From positions 19,989,329 through 20,053,328 of the forward strand of contig NC_053418.1 of NCBI RefSeq assembly GCF_016859285.1: 64,000 nucleotides of DNA. Reading direction: 5' to 3'. Shown piece after piece: positions 47,758-57,700 of the stretch (positions are counted from its first letter, which is position 1; every line of letters begins with the position of its first letter). The position numbers and the translations under genes were made by a program. This DNA comes from Xiphias gladius. Lineage: Eukaryota; Chordata; Actinopteri; Istiophoriformes; Xiphiidae. The notes beneath the pieces are model-generated. The model made no database searches, had not been told where the DNA came from, and saw nothing but the letters and a program-made list of their open reading frames with translations.

Positions 47758-50700
47758 GTGAGTGGAGTTTTTTTAATCGTTTTTTCCCCCCTTGCTATCA
47801 GTGCCTTCTTTAGACCCAGAGATATGTTGGGACTCCCTCATAATCCCTATTAGCTAATGCAGCTAGTCTTCTACAGTTGAATTACAACGTAACACTTCCT
47901 TTAAATGAGAGACGTTGAACTGATCACGTCCCATCAGCTCATCTGACGGATTTTTTAATTTACCCACAAGGAAACGTTGGGAATATACAAGTGCCTTCAG
48001 TTTAAACATCAACTACGCTTTACTGAATATTCATTATGCAAAAGGAAACAGGAAGTATTGACTGCAGACAAGTTAAGTGGAACAATTTGTTTACTTTTAT
48101 TTTCTGTTACAAAACTACAAGCACCTGACCATATATGACGTTAAACAAAGTAAAAAAAACACGGAAAACAGAACCAAACAAAGCAAAAGCAGTGCTTATT
48201 GTGCTAGCTGGTATGTAAGCAGCATGGCTGGGTTTGAGTGTGAGATTCCTTTTGAGATTTTTCGTTTGTTGGGTTGTTTGTTTATTGATACGGTTATGCG
48301 AAAAGTACTGGGCTGATTTGCACCGAACTTGGTGGAGGGGTGGGGCATGGGCCAGGGAAGAACCCGTTAAATTTTGCGGCAGATCCGGAGCATTTACTGT
48401 TAATTATAATTTTCCCCCCCTGAAGTCTGGTGTATGTTGTTTGATATTTCTAGATCTTCATGTACTCCTTATGAACCATTTCCTTTCCAAATTCCCATTA
48501 ATTACACAACAGACTACAAATGGCAGCTTAATTATATGCCCAACCAACAAGGACTCATATTCTGAAATCTTCCTTGCCCCAGTTTTATAGATGTGTGTTA
48601 ATTCATTTGGTGACAATTTTGAGTGAACAAAATTTTAGTTGGGAATATGCACAGTATGAGGGCAATAAAAGTAAAAAAATAAAGCTTTTAAAAATAGAAT
48701 TTCACACAGGGGCCCTCTGCAAGATGTGGTCACAAGATTAAAGAATAATGCAGGACCCCACCTTATTTGATGTTGTACTTTCCAAATTTTCATGGGGCAA
48801 TTCCCTGCTCTCTCCTCTAATTACCTGTCGTTTCTCTGCTGTTGCCATCCAATCAAGGCATAAAAACTTTCCAAAAGAATAATTCGTCATTAGAACTCTA
48901 GAATAAAAAAATCATTATAGAATTACTTTTATTATCATTTGGTCTAGTTCAGCCTGTATACCAAACTAGCTGTCATATTTCCAAATGTTTTCCAGTGTGC
49001 AGAGGCCGCCTCCTTGGCCTTTATGTTATGCTATTTACAACATATAATCTAATCAGCTAATAAAATAATAAGTTTGCAGTGGAAACAATCAAGGAAAAGT
49101 AAGGAGGACAAACAAGTAGATGTATCTAGGTTACTAATGCAAAATCCAAAAATTCACAATGGCAGCATTCATGGCTTTTATTATTAGATGGCATTATAGT
49201 GTCTGTTGTCCTGTGTTCTGCTGTTTAAATTTTTGTTTGTTTGTTTGTTTGTTTTTTCAAAGTAGGGGCTCCAACAGAAGGTGCTGGGGACTCAGTTTCA
49301 ACCATGATACAGCCAAGCAAACCAGTTCAGGAAAAAAACCATGAAAATATAACACTAGACTCTAGTATAGATGGGAAGAGTGGAAAATTAAATGATACTA
49401 ATGGAGTGGACGATCAACATCAGATAGCAGGAAAGAATGTACAAATAACGAAACCTAATGAAATGTCCAAGTCCAAGACCAAAATACCAGATGATGAAGG
49501 AAGATCCAAGAAAGATCAGATGGAAATTGATATGGCAGGAAAAAAAAAACAAGAGCCGGAAGACTTTGGGCAAGAGCAAACAAAGATACAAAGTCAGCAA
49601 GGTGAGCTCGTGGAAAACGACACAATGACAAACATTCAGAATCAGGGGCAGGTGCCTGGTTTGCAGAAGGATCAGCAAAATTCCACTGAAAAAGAGAAAA
49701 AGAAAGACACAAATGTGAAAACCAGTGATCACAAGCCTAAAGACATTCTGACAACCAGTGGAGAAAAGCTGACAAAAGGTCCTAATACTGTTGCTAAGGA
49801 GCAATTGCAAGTAACAAAGGACATCCAGAAGGGAAAGCCAGAAGAACATGCCAGTAAGAAAAAATCAGAAGAGGCCAGTGAGAAAAAAACAGGAGAAGAG
49901 GACGGCAGTGAGAAAAAACCAGGAGAAGATGCCAAAAAGGAAAAGCTGGGAGAGGAAGGCAGAAATAGAGAAACAGGAGAGAATAGTCACTATAACTCAT
50001 CTGGAATGAAGGATGAGGCAGAAAGCAGTCATTTCTTTGCCTACCTTGTTTCTACGGCTGTGCTGGTGGCAGTGCTTTACATCACTTACCACAACAAGCG
50101 CAAGGTACTTGGCCTCTAACACTTTGGTTTTCACTCATACCTTTCCGAAGCACACTTAATGTGTTTCCACTTACCCAGATTTCAGTTGCAAATATTGTAT
50201 GTGAGTCAACCATTGTGGTCTGTGCATTCTTGTTGCAGCACATGAAGATGAAAATGGAATTTTATGAAACCCAAAAATTACAGTGCTAGTTCTGTCACAC
50301 ACTTTTGTTTTGTATTAAGTCAGGTCCCTACTATGTGAAACGGAGTAATTTAACTCATGGCAGTGTCGAATGCATGAAACAGCACAATTCACTGCACATC
50401 ATTTGTGTACAACTGAATATTTGGCGCATGTGGTCAGTTTTATGCTAAGTGAGTTTACTGTATTGATATGCGAGGAATATAAATCTTCTCATTTAACTTT
50501 CGGCAGGGAAAGTGAATATGCAAATTTCCCAAAATGTCCAACTATTTCTGTAAGATGCTGAAAAACTGTTTTTATGTTAGCTGAATCATTTTAACTCTGT
50601 TGCCAAGTACTGTGTGGTATATAATGGAACATACATAGAAAGAGAAATCCACTGTGCTATCTCTTGTTCATTACTAGTGTAATTGAAACCACGTTTGTTT

Positions 50701-50868
50701 TGTAGAACAGGTTAGCCAGGTGAAACCAGTTGAAAACTTGCCAATATCTTTGTCTCACTTTTTTCTCAACAGATAATTGCCTTTGTTTTGGAAGGAAAGC
50801 GATCCAGATCCGCACGTCGACCTAAATCCTCAGAGTACCAGAAGCTGGAACAGCATGTAGGCTGCTGA
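47703..50868 (+). CDS. tgoln2: tgoln2: trans-Golgi network integral membrane protein (TGN38/TGN46 family), 3 coding exons
   Basis: A type I membrane protein that cycles between the trans-Golgi network and plasma membrane. The CDS joins 47703-47757, 49266-50104 and 50773-50868 with matching phases (1 and 0), giving 990 nt, 329 residues plus stop. Residues 1-18 are a hydrophobic signal peptide ([17 protein letters not shown]). Residues 20-270 form a hydrophilic, Lys/Glu-rich lumenal stalk with degenerate repeats such as [10 protein letters not shown] and [10 protein letters not shown]. Residues about 275-293 are the membrane segment ([19 protein letters not shown]). The cytosolic tail has [10 protein letters not shown] and the sorting signal SEYQKL (YQKL at 320-323), equivalent to the YQRL retrieval motif of mammalian TGN38/46. 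The lumenal part is low complexity and evolves fast; the tail and membrane segment make the identification. It is next to tcf7l1, as in human. Confidence 0.93.
47758..49265 (+). other. tgoln2 intron 1 with a probable dispersed repeat
   Basis: Non-coding. The segment about 48290-48415 (tgcgaaaagtactgggctga, then tgcaccgaacttggtggag and ggccagggaagaaccc) resembles a widespread fish interspersed repeat. The intron ends in a (GTTT)n tract that serves as the polypyrimidine tract. Confidence 0.5.
49266..50104 (+). CDS. tgoln2: tgoln2 coding exon 2 (lumenal stalk and membrane segment)
   Basis: The acceptor is (GTTT)n-TTTTTTCAAAGTAG, giving residues 19-298. It encodes the Lys/Glu-rich lumenal region and the transmembrane helix. 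It ends at AAG after YHNKR, in phase 0, with the donor gtactt. Intron retention here would add VLGL and a stop, so a form lacking the YQKL signal is possible on paper. Confidence 0.92.
50773..50868 (+). CDS. tgoln2: tgoln2 coding exon 3 (cytosolic tail with YQKL)
   Basis: It starts after tttctcaacag and encodes [20 protein letters not shown] followed by [11 protein letters not shown] and a TGA. A donor-like cat|gtaggc at 50857 and an acceptor at 50955-50956 would replace VGC by a single Ile before a stop (see 50957). Confidence 0.93.
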   Translation: MIAFVLEGKRSRSARRPKSSEYQKLEQHVGC

Positions 50869-50956
50869 TATAAAGAAATGCACCCCCTTTTATTAAATTA
50901 AAATCTAATATCATTAAATATTTTGTGAGTTTTGAATGCTCTGCATTTTCTTTCAG

Positions 50957-51420
50957 ATTTGATCTCAAGTCATTCTCGTGAAGCCATTGCCTGGAGCAGC
51001 TGAAAACACTGGGTTGTGTGAGAAGAGGGCGAGTGGATACTAGTGTTAGATATTTTCTTGGTTTACTCTGCAGTGATTTCAATTTGTGTTAAATGAAACA
51101 TTGTTCTATTTTGTACCTTTTAGATGCTTATTGCATGACTATGCAGACGACATTGTTGCCTTATTGAGGGAATTAGTGAAATGCAGTGAGTGCAAAATAA
51201 GCATGATGTTTTTGCACTTGTGTCGTTATTCCACTTTTTAGGCAATCTTGTAATTCGACCTGACTAAGGTCCTGACTCAGGATATTTCAGTATCAGATGA
51301 AAATATTAGCCGGTTGAATTGCAGCCTTGTTTGTACAGTACATTATTGATTGCACTGTGTACCTAAATAAGCCATCTGAATCTTTGTAAAATACTGGCTG
51401 TGTACAATTTATGTTTTAAA
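50957..51420 (+). other. Possible alternative last exon / 3' UTR of tgoln2
   Basis: The acceptor ctgcattttctttcag ends at 50956. If exon 3 splices from cat|gtaggc (50856/50857), the new frame reads ATT TGA, giving EQHI-stop. The remaining sequence would be 3' UTR. I could not fix the polyadenylation site: no AATAAA is near, only AATAAG and ATTAAA variants. The end given is approximate. Confidence 0.4.
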
Positions 51421-51627
51421 TGTCTATTAGTTGAATGGAATCAAGATTTCCATTAAGATGTGCAAAAGTATCTCAGCGGGATATCTGCTTACAACCATAT
51501 GGTGTTGGCCAGATGAATGTAATATCAAACTTTATTTTCAGAATGATGTGCTTGCACAGTGCTCACCTACTTCAGCTTCTTAACGGCAGCGTCTTTAAAA
51601 TGCAGACAGATAAACAGATATCTGTGC

Positions 51628-52107
51628 TTAAAGTAATAGTTTATCATTTAAAATATGTTTATTTGCTTTTTTACTGAGAGTTGGATGATTAGATCAACTC
51701 CTCTCTCATAGCTGCCCAGTAAGTATAGCACTAAGGGTATAGCCAGCTGCTGGCTACCTTAGCCTAGCATAAAGACTGGAAATTGGGAAACAGTAAGCCT
51801 CATTCTGTCAGAAGATTACAAAATCTGCCTTCCAGCACCTCTTAAAGTTCACTAATTAACATGTTATATTCCTTTGTTTAATCCATACAAAAACTTAATT
51901 GTTAAAATTACATGTTACAGTTTTACAAGGGGCTACGTGCTAGACTATTTCAGGGACTGGAGCATTTAAGCTAAGCTAAGCGAGCCATCTGCTGGCTGTA
52001 GCTTCATATTTAGCGAACGCACAGGAGAGTGGTATTGATCTTCTTATCCCACTCTTTGCAAGAAGCTGAATGAGCATATTCCCAAAATGTTGAGCTATTC
52101 CTTTCAA
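51628..52107. mobile_element. Non-autonomous DNA element with long terminal inverted repeats
   Basis: The left end begins ttaaagtaatagtttatcat. The right end, reverse-complemented, begins ttgaaaggaatagctcaaca. The complementarity continues inward with gaps: the left has ttactgagagttggatgatt, the right, reverse-complemented, has gcaaagagtgggataagaag. The interior contains gcctagcataaagactggaa and ccagcacctcttaaag. This is the layout of an abundant teleost repeat of about 0.5 kb. It encodes no protein. It may lie in the tgoln2 3' UTR if that gene has a long tail. Confidence 0.7.
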
Positions 52108-52829
52108 ATACAACTCAGTAACTGACTCAAGTTTTAAGTGCTGTGAGGGTGTTGGGTAAACAAGTAAATGTCTCTCTTTTTATCCAGATTGAAAGTAATG
52201 GAAAACAATCTGCGTGGTGTGGGTGGTGGTGTTTAAATGTTGGTTATCTGCAAACTGTCAGCCAACTGTCAGTTGGCAGTGCACTGTTAGAAAAAATGTC
52301 TCTGAGGATAGGTTGACCACTAATACATTAGATTTAGACTTTCTTCAAGAGTAGATGTGTGTCTTGATGTTTAGAGCTGACAGTGTTGTGCCAAATTGTG
52401 AATGATTTTACTGTGATTCAGTGTGTGACTCTTGTATTGTGCCTGTTTCATAAATGAATATTATATTTTTACCGGTTTGGTGGTCATAATCTATGTTATG
52501 TAGCGAGTAAAAGAGATATAACCCAGTTGTTCCTTGGCAGATTCAGTCTCAAAAATATATTTTTATTGTGAGCTCTGCAAAGAAAATTCAGCATTTCCAT
52601 AATCTTTTTTTTTTTTTTTTTTTTTAATAACACATGGCTCTTTTAATGAGTGAAATAAGCACCAGAATTTGTTGGAATATAATGAGTCATTCTTTCATAC
52701 AGTCTGGATGTTAGCATGTTTTCAATATGTTTAATGACTTTATAGCTAAAGTAACTAAGTGTAAGGTATTTATTTCAATTAATTAAGATGAATATTGATT
52801 CTAAGATGAAATGCTTTTTGTACTTTGTA

Positions 52830-53345
52830 GCCTCAGATGAGTTTGATTCCTGAACTGCCTTCATTGTCACAGCTAATGGGGTAGCAAAGACGAAAAAATT
52901 ACACATTTATTTTTCAAACTTTCAAACTCTCCAATCTCTTCTTTTTTGATAAATATTATAATTTGCTCTCTTTGGGCCTCAAACAATGATTTAAATGAAA
53001 TCGCATGAGAAAGTTAGAAGGGAAATCTCCCTTTGATGTAACTGCTAACAACTCACAGACATCTGAAACTTAACAAAGGGTCCCAACTAGACGTTTTTCT
53101 AAGCAGTCCATTAGCAAATTGGTTGGGAACCACTGGTTAAATGTATTGTACTTTATAAGCTTATCATATGTCGTTTTAATGTAACACTGTATTCTGAAAT
53201 CTAACATGTAATTATAGTTATCAAATAATTACAGTTGAGTAAAAATTAGGCTACAATATTTTCCTCTGGAATTTATAAACTAGTATAAAGTATAGCACAA
53301 TACTTGAGTAAATGTACTTCATTAAATACCACCACTGCCCATAAT
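52830..53345. repeat. Cluster of dispersed teleost repeat fragments
   Basis: One block (about 52970-53140) contains tttgggcctcaaacaatgat, gggtcccaactagacgtttt and ggttgggaaccactggtt. I recognise these from fish interspersed repeats. It is followed by a second block (about 53150-53340) ending ttgagtaaatgtacttcatt and ccaccactgccc, related to the copy at 2095-2562. Boundaries are approximate. Confidence 0.55.
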
Positions 53346-53496
53346 AGGTCAAGAAGGAACATTCTTTATGTCTCTTTCCATGAATAAACATCATTTTTGG
53401 TTACTGCCACCGCACATAGGCGACACAGTACATTTCATCACTGCGAATCCATGTCCCACTGCCCCACACATAAAGTATTGCAGCAAGGTAAGGTGC

Positions 53497-54045
53497 TCAT
53501 AGTGGCACCATATTTCTGGCCTCCTCTTCATATATGTCTGGTATCTCTCCAATGGGGGAGGAGACCATTCGGACAGAGTTGCACCCACGAAGCTCCATCT
53601 CATACCGGATGAGCTGCTTCCAGAAGCCACTGTTCGGCCTCACCACGGGCCGAGAGGCCTTCACCCACCTGTGGGCGTCCAGGAGTGTCACACCCCGGTG
53701 CTTCATCAGATAGGCCATGCACAGGGCGGCGGAGCGGCTCACGCCGGCGTTGCAGTGCACCAAGGTGCGCCCTCCGCGCTCTGCAGTGTGCTGTATTTGA
53801 TCCGCCACCTCGTCAAAGTGACCGCTGAGAGGAGACAGCGGGGAGTCCGAGACCGGGATGTGGATGTACTCGAGCCCGGGAGTAGGAGGAGGGCGGCTGC
53901 TCGCGGTCTCGGTAACGTTGACGATGCAGCTGATCTCATACCGAGTCACCTGCGCGGGATCACCGGCGGCTCTGCCATTACTGAGATAAAGATGATCGGT
54001 GACTTGGCACAGGCCCGAGAGACCTGCAGGACCCGACCGATGCAT
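53497..54045 (-). CDS. dusp18: DUSP18-like dual-specificity protein phosphatase, single exon
   Basis: Encodes 182 residues, typical for the small atypical DUSPs (DUSP14/18/21). These hydrolyse phosphotyrosine and phosphoserine/threonine through a cysteinyl-phosphate intermediate. The signature HCNAGVSRS gives H97, C98 (nucleophile) and R104. The general acid is D67 in PVSDSP. The N-terminus has SGLCQVTDHLYLSNG, and the C-terminus SVRMVSSPIGEIPDIYEEEA ends in MVPL, close to DUSP18 in my recollection. No MAPK-docking rhodanese domain is present. The start ATG is the first in frame; the protein begins directly at the fold. Like mammalian DUSP14/18/21 the coding region lacks introns, and its GC and CpG content stands out sharply from the AT-rich flanks. 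It is convergent with tgoln2. DUSP14 is the main alternative name. Confidence 0.9.
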   Translation of the reverse strand: MHRSGPAGLSGLCQVTDHLYLSNGRAAGDPAQVTRYEISCIVNVTETASSRPPPTPGLEYIHIPVSDSPLSPLSGHFDEVADQIQHTAERGGRTLVHCNAGVSRSAALCMAYLMKHRGVTLLDAHRWVKASRPVVRPNSGFWKQLIRYEMELRGCNSVRMVSSPIGEIPDIYEEEARNMVPL

Positions 54046-54904
54046 ACACAGTAGGCAATTTACCGCGGCAAAAATATTGTGAGTATCCTGGATCAGGCAA
54101 CGCGGGACAGACGCCTACTGCTACTAGTAAGGCAACTCAGGAAGGCCAAACTTGTGTGAGCGCACACGCTGTCGCCCTCCGCTGGAAGGGGTTTTCATGA
54201 GGTACACATAACAAATTTTTTTCCAATTTTCATGTATTTTGATAAGAAACCATAACAAATAATGATTCATTTAGAAATTGGCCTAATTCCATTTTTAGAT
54301 GTTTAGTGTAACTTATTTTATTGATAGTTTATTCCTGTATTTTTGCTTAATTTCTATTTTTTGTGTAACAATTTTGCAAATTTGATTTTGAGTACTTTGT
54401 TAATAAACTGTGTTAATATTATTATTAAAACGCTGGCATGAAGAGAATTTTTTTAAAAAATTAAACATATTTAAATGAAGAAATTAGGGGTGCTCAAGAG
54501 TGATCAAAGCCATGCTGGGCACATGGCAGGGGGCAAGCAGTGAAATTTACCTGCTTAAAATAATGTAAAAAAGTTTCAGTGCTGGGAAAATTTGAAGTGA
54601 TTTGGAGTGATGTTAAAGAAAAGGTTTCGTAGTTACTAAGAAATACAGATTCATCCTCCACAGGGACATGAATGTCAGAGCAAATTTAATGGAAACCAGG
54701 TGTGTAGTTGTTAAATATAGTCAGGAGAAAATGGCAGTCTTGCCAATGGACAAGTTGTCCAGTGGTATGACTGCCATTTTCTGTAAAGAATCTTCAAAAC
54801 TGAATGAAACATGACAATAAATGAATGGGTCACTTAATCAGTAAACAAATCTGTCCATTACATGTATCTATCCAACACTAGTAAAACCAAAACACAGTGA
54901 CTTA
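54046..54904. other. Phosphatase upstream region and hairpin-bearing spacer
   Basis: The first 150 nt (about 54046-54190) are GC-rich and likely the promoter or leader of the minus-strand phosphatase. The remainder is AT-rich and contains the hairpin at 54726-54782. No coding frame is supported. Confidence 0.5.
54726..54782. repeat. 57-nt inverted repeat (hairpin)
   Basis: The outer arms agaaaatggcagtc (54726-54739) and gactgccattttct (54769-54782) are perfect complements over 14 bp. The inner part continues pairing, with three mismatches, to an 8-bp terminal stem around cca...tgg with the sequence tggacaa/ttgtcca. The overall stem has about 28 bp. It could be a pre-miRNA-like fold or a small palindromic insertion; I do not recognise a known microRNA. 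Confidence 0.75.
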
Positions 54905-55626
54905 CTACAAGCTGGTGTCTATTTCATCCACCAGTTGGGCCTTTGTGTCGAAGGGGTGGGTGAGAGCCTTCTCTGGAATTATACTCTTCTCTGCATCTGT
55001 GTGTAGAAGGCATTTCAGAAGGCCGACAAATGCTCTCGGCTCCTTCAGCTCAATGGATTTCTGCATCTCTGGGTAGTGCTGCATTTATAACACAGAAGGT
55101 GCCAGTTCAGTTGAACTGCTTCCTGTCTCTCAGCGACAGAGCAAATTGTTATCATTTCATTCTTTAGTCATGAAATGGGCCACAGACTGTCGTCAGGTTA
55201 TCCAGACTTGTAAAAGGGCTCCCCCATATTTTGGGCTTGATGCCAGTGCCAACCTGGTACTCCCTTGGGCTCAAGAACACTCACTACTTCCAGAATTTTG
55301 ACCTGTGGAGAAAATAGGAAAAATGACATAGGTGCTTGTAAGTGACATAGCATGGTGTCAGCAGTTAATTTAATAAATAAAACATAATCAAGAATATGTG
55401 AAAAAAATGTAATCATTAAAAACCATTTAAATAAACTACCTCTCTTTTCGCAGCAACCTCTATTTTTAGGATTTTGAGAGCCATGTCCTGTGATTTGCTC
55501 AAATTCACACCCTTGGCAATTTTGAAAATCCTGAACAAAGTAGCGACTTGTGCTGCTGCACAGTATGCTTTTTTTATCAGCACCTCAGAGCTCTCTGATT
55601 TTTTCTTTTCAGAACATGAAGAGAGA
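54905..55626 (-). pseudogene. Decayed HIPK-like protein kinase remnant (three exon pieces)
   Basis: Three minus-strand pieces joined by splice-like borders. Piece A (about 55626-55440) ends DMALKILKIEVAAKRE, an N-lobe with the VAIK-type lysine, before the donor gag|gtagtt. Piece B (55302-55198) follows acceptor ctccacag and reads VKILEVVSVLEPKG, like the alpha-C region, then loses similarity and stops. Piece C (55078-54905) follows acceptor aatgcag and reads YPEMQKSIELKEPRAFVGLL, KCLLHTDAEKSIIPEKALTH and PFDTKAQLVDEIDTSL-stop, the end of the C-lobe typical of fish HIPK-like kinases. The glycine loop is unclear. The catalytic loop (HxDxKPxN), DFG and most of the C-lobe are absent between B and C. 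This looks like a non-functional relic; a rearranged assembly is the alternative. Confidence 0.65.
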
Positions 55627-57700
55627 AGGAGAACGTGTGAAGGTTACACCATGGAGTCAGCGGGGCTCATTTAGTCAACACACTTGCACAAATGAAGCTG
55701 AAGCGTTCATGTGCTCATGTAAATAAACATTTTGTTATTATTCTACGACCACATGAAGAAGAAGAATATTTCCGATACTGAATAGATATATAATATATAT
55801 TTTAATAATAAATAAGTATTTTAGAGCTATAGCTGTCGACATGTTTAATGTTTGTATTCTGTGGTCTGTTTTTGCCATCGTTACCTGGGTTTACTTGTTT
55901 ATAGCAGACTGTAGTAGTTCACACACTTGCACACACACGGACGCACACACGCACACACACACACTGATTCTGACCTGGACATGAAAACCAAGTCTTAACC
56001 CTCAGACACCACTTTGAAGTTGTTTGGACTGGCCAAGATGTCTTCACAACGATGGTTTCAAATCAAAATTTGAAACCTATAAAAATTACATAGCTCAGGC
56101 AAGATTTTGATAATATAATATGTGGCTTTTTATGTATGTTTTTTGCTAAATTGCCTTAGTTCCTACACTTTGGACTCTGGACATTAAACTTGCCTTATTT
56201 TGGAATGTACTATACAGATATATAATTACTTCAAATACAAATGATACATAAGTAGAAGTATGTTTTAGCCATACACAACAGGGGTCCAGGGATGGCAAGG
56301 TCTTTTCGTCGATCGGTCGACCACTTTGGTCCAGACTGAAATATCTTGACATGTGTCGGATGGGTTGCCATGAACTTTCCTGTAAACCTTTATGGTACCC
56401 AGAGGATAATTGATATTAAACTAGATCCAGTAACCGGAGCATGTTCATTATCTTAATTTTAGCCAAAATGTTAAGCCCACTTGCTAAAACATCTGCTATT
56501 GTGAGCACAAGTCTGCACACAAACAGGCTGCGAGCGTCACTGTCAGACGTGGAATATTTTATCCTCTGTTTCCATCATCTGTTTATTGATTTGACTGTTT
56601 GCTTGTGACTTACTGTATTAACCAGATGCTTCTTTAATGTAAAACACAGATTTAAACTAATAGAACTTTTCACATCTTGACTAAAGCAGGTCAGCTAGAT
56701 TGGCCCTCTGACAGAAAATGAAAAGGAAGGGTAGAAGTGCAGATATTGAACTTTGTTGCTGTTTGTCAGTTCAGCCATTTCACAGTTTATTGCTGTTTTA
56801 CAGTTGAATTTTATGTAACCTACAGCACATAGTGCTGTGTGTTACTATGTATCACAAACTAGTTCAATTCAGTTGTATAATGACTTGTATAAAAATTCAG
56901 TATATTATGATTTCAAGTTTTCCTCAAGCGGACTGGATGAGGACCGTAATTGTCTTGCAGTGTCTTGTGAAACCACCTTCTTCATTCCTTTATTTTGATG
57001 TTCACCATATGACAACAGTATTGTATCATGATTTACTCATCCATACGCAAGATATCCCAAAATCCTGTGAATACATAGTGTCCTTTACTCTAGCACCATC
57101 GTTAGGTCCAAAAATGCACCATACAAATCTTGGAACTATTTCTACTCACCAGAAAATAAACCCTTTTGATTAAACATAGCCTTTCCTCTGTCACCAGACT
57201 TAGGCCTGTTTTGCTCAATTAGTGGTAAAGAAAAATAAAATAATAATATTTCTTTCATCAAACTTTTTTGTTTTCACATGTGCATTACACCTTAAAAAGT
57301 GTGATGTATGTTCGGTTTTTTTATTTCATCAGCACACACTGTTTTTCTGTTAATAAGTAATAGATTTATCATTATTATTATTATTATTATTACTTTAAAA
57401 ACTATTTCCCTCATTTAAAAAAGCAAAACGACAAAGTTCTTCACACACAAAAGCAGTGAAATCCAAATCACAGAAAATATCACAGGAGCATCAACGAACA
57501 AAAGTCACAATGAGACGCTGAAATTAAGCCTAGGCATCACAATATGGACAAATGCATGCGGGTTAATGTGGAGAAACCAGTCAATAATGAAGTTAAAAAC
57601 AGTAGTTATGTTACAGTATGCACCTTTAAGTGACATTATAGCCGAATACTGTAGCGTTTTCTGGTTTGAAGTGGTTGCTGTGTATTAGCTGGTGGTGTTA
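55627..57700. other. Intergenic region with repeat copy
   Basis: No supported gene. It contains an interrupted CA repeat (about 55920-55965), a dispersed repeat (about 56285-56540) and an ATT repeat (about 57370-57393). Confidence 0.55.
56285..56540 (+). repeat. Dispersed teleost repeat copy
   Basis: It contains gaccactttggtccagactg, aaatatcttgacatgtgtcg and gatgggttgccatgaacttt, then tggtacccagaggataat, in the order of a very common fish interspersed repeat. It has no coding capacity. The right boundary is uncertain. Confidence 0.6.

Larger units (their letters stand above)
50869..53496. other. Region between tgoln2 and the phosphatase gene
   Basis: This region holds the tgoln2 3' UTR of unknown length, the inverted-repeat element at 51628-52107, poly-T at 52606-52625 and the repeat cluster at 52830-53345. 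An AATAAA at 53383-53388 lies just before the phosphatase gene. No other coding sequence is supported. Confidence 0.6.

Noticed and set aside
49388..49849. A 153-codon open frame antisense to tgoln2 exon 2
   Set aside because: It is a shadow of the Lys/Glu-rich coding strand, which yields Leu/Phe-rich antisense frames. The plus-strand frame has the signal peptide, membrane segment and sorting motif.
53671..54054. A 127-codon plus-strand open frame over the phosphatase
   Set aside because: It is antisense to the DUSP18-like gene. The minus-strand frame has the complete catalytic signature.
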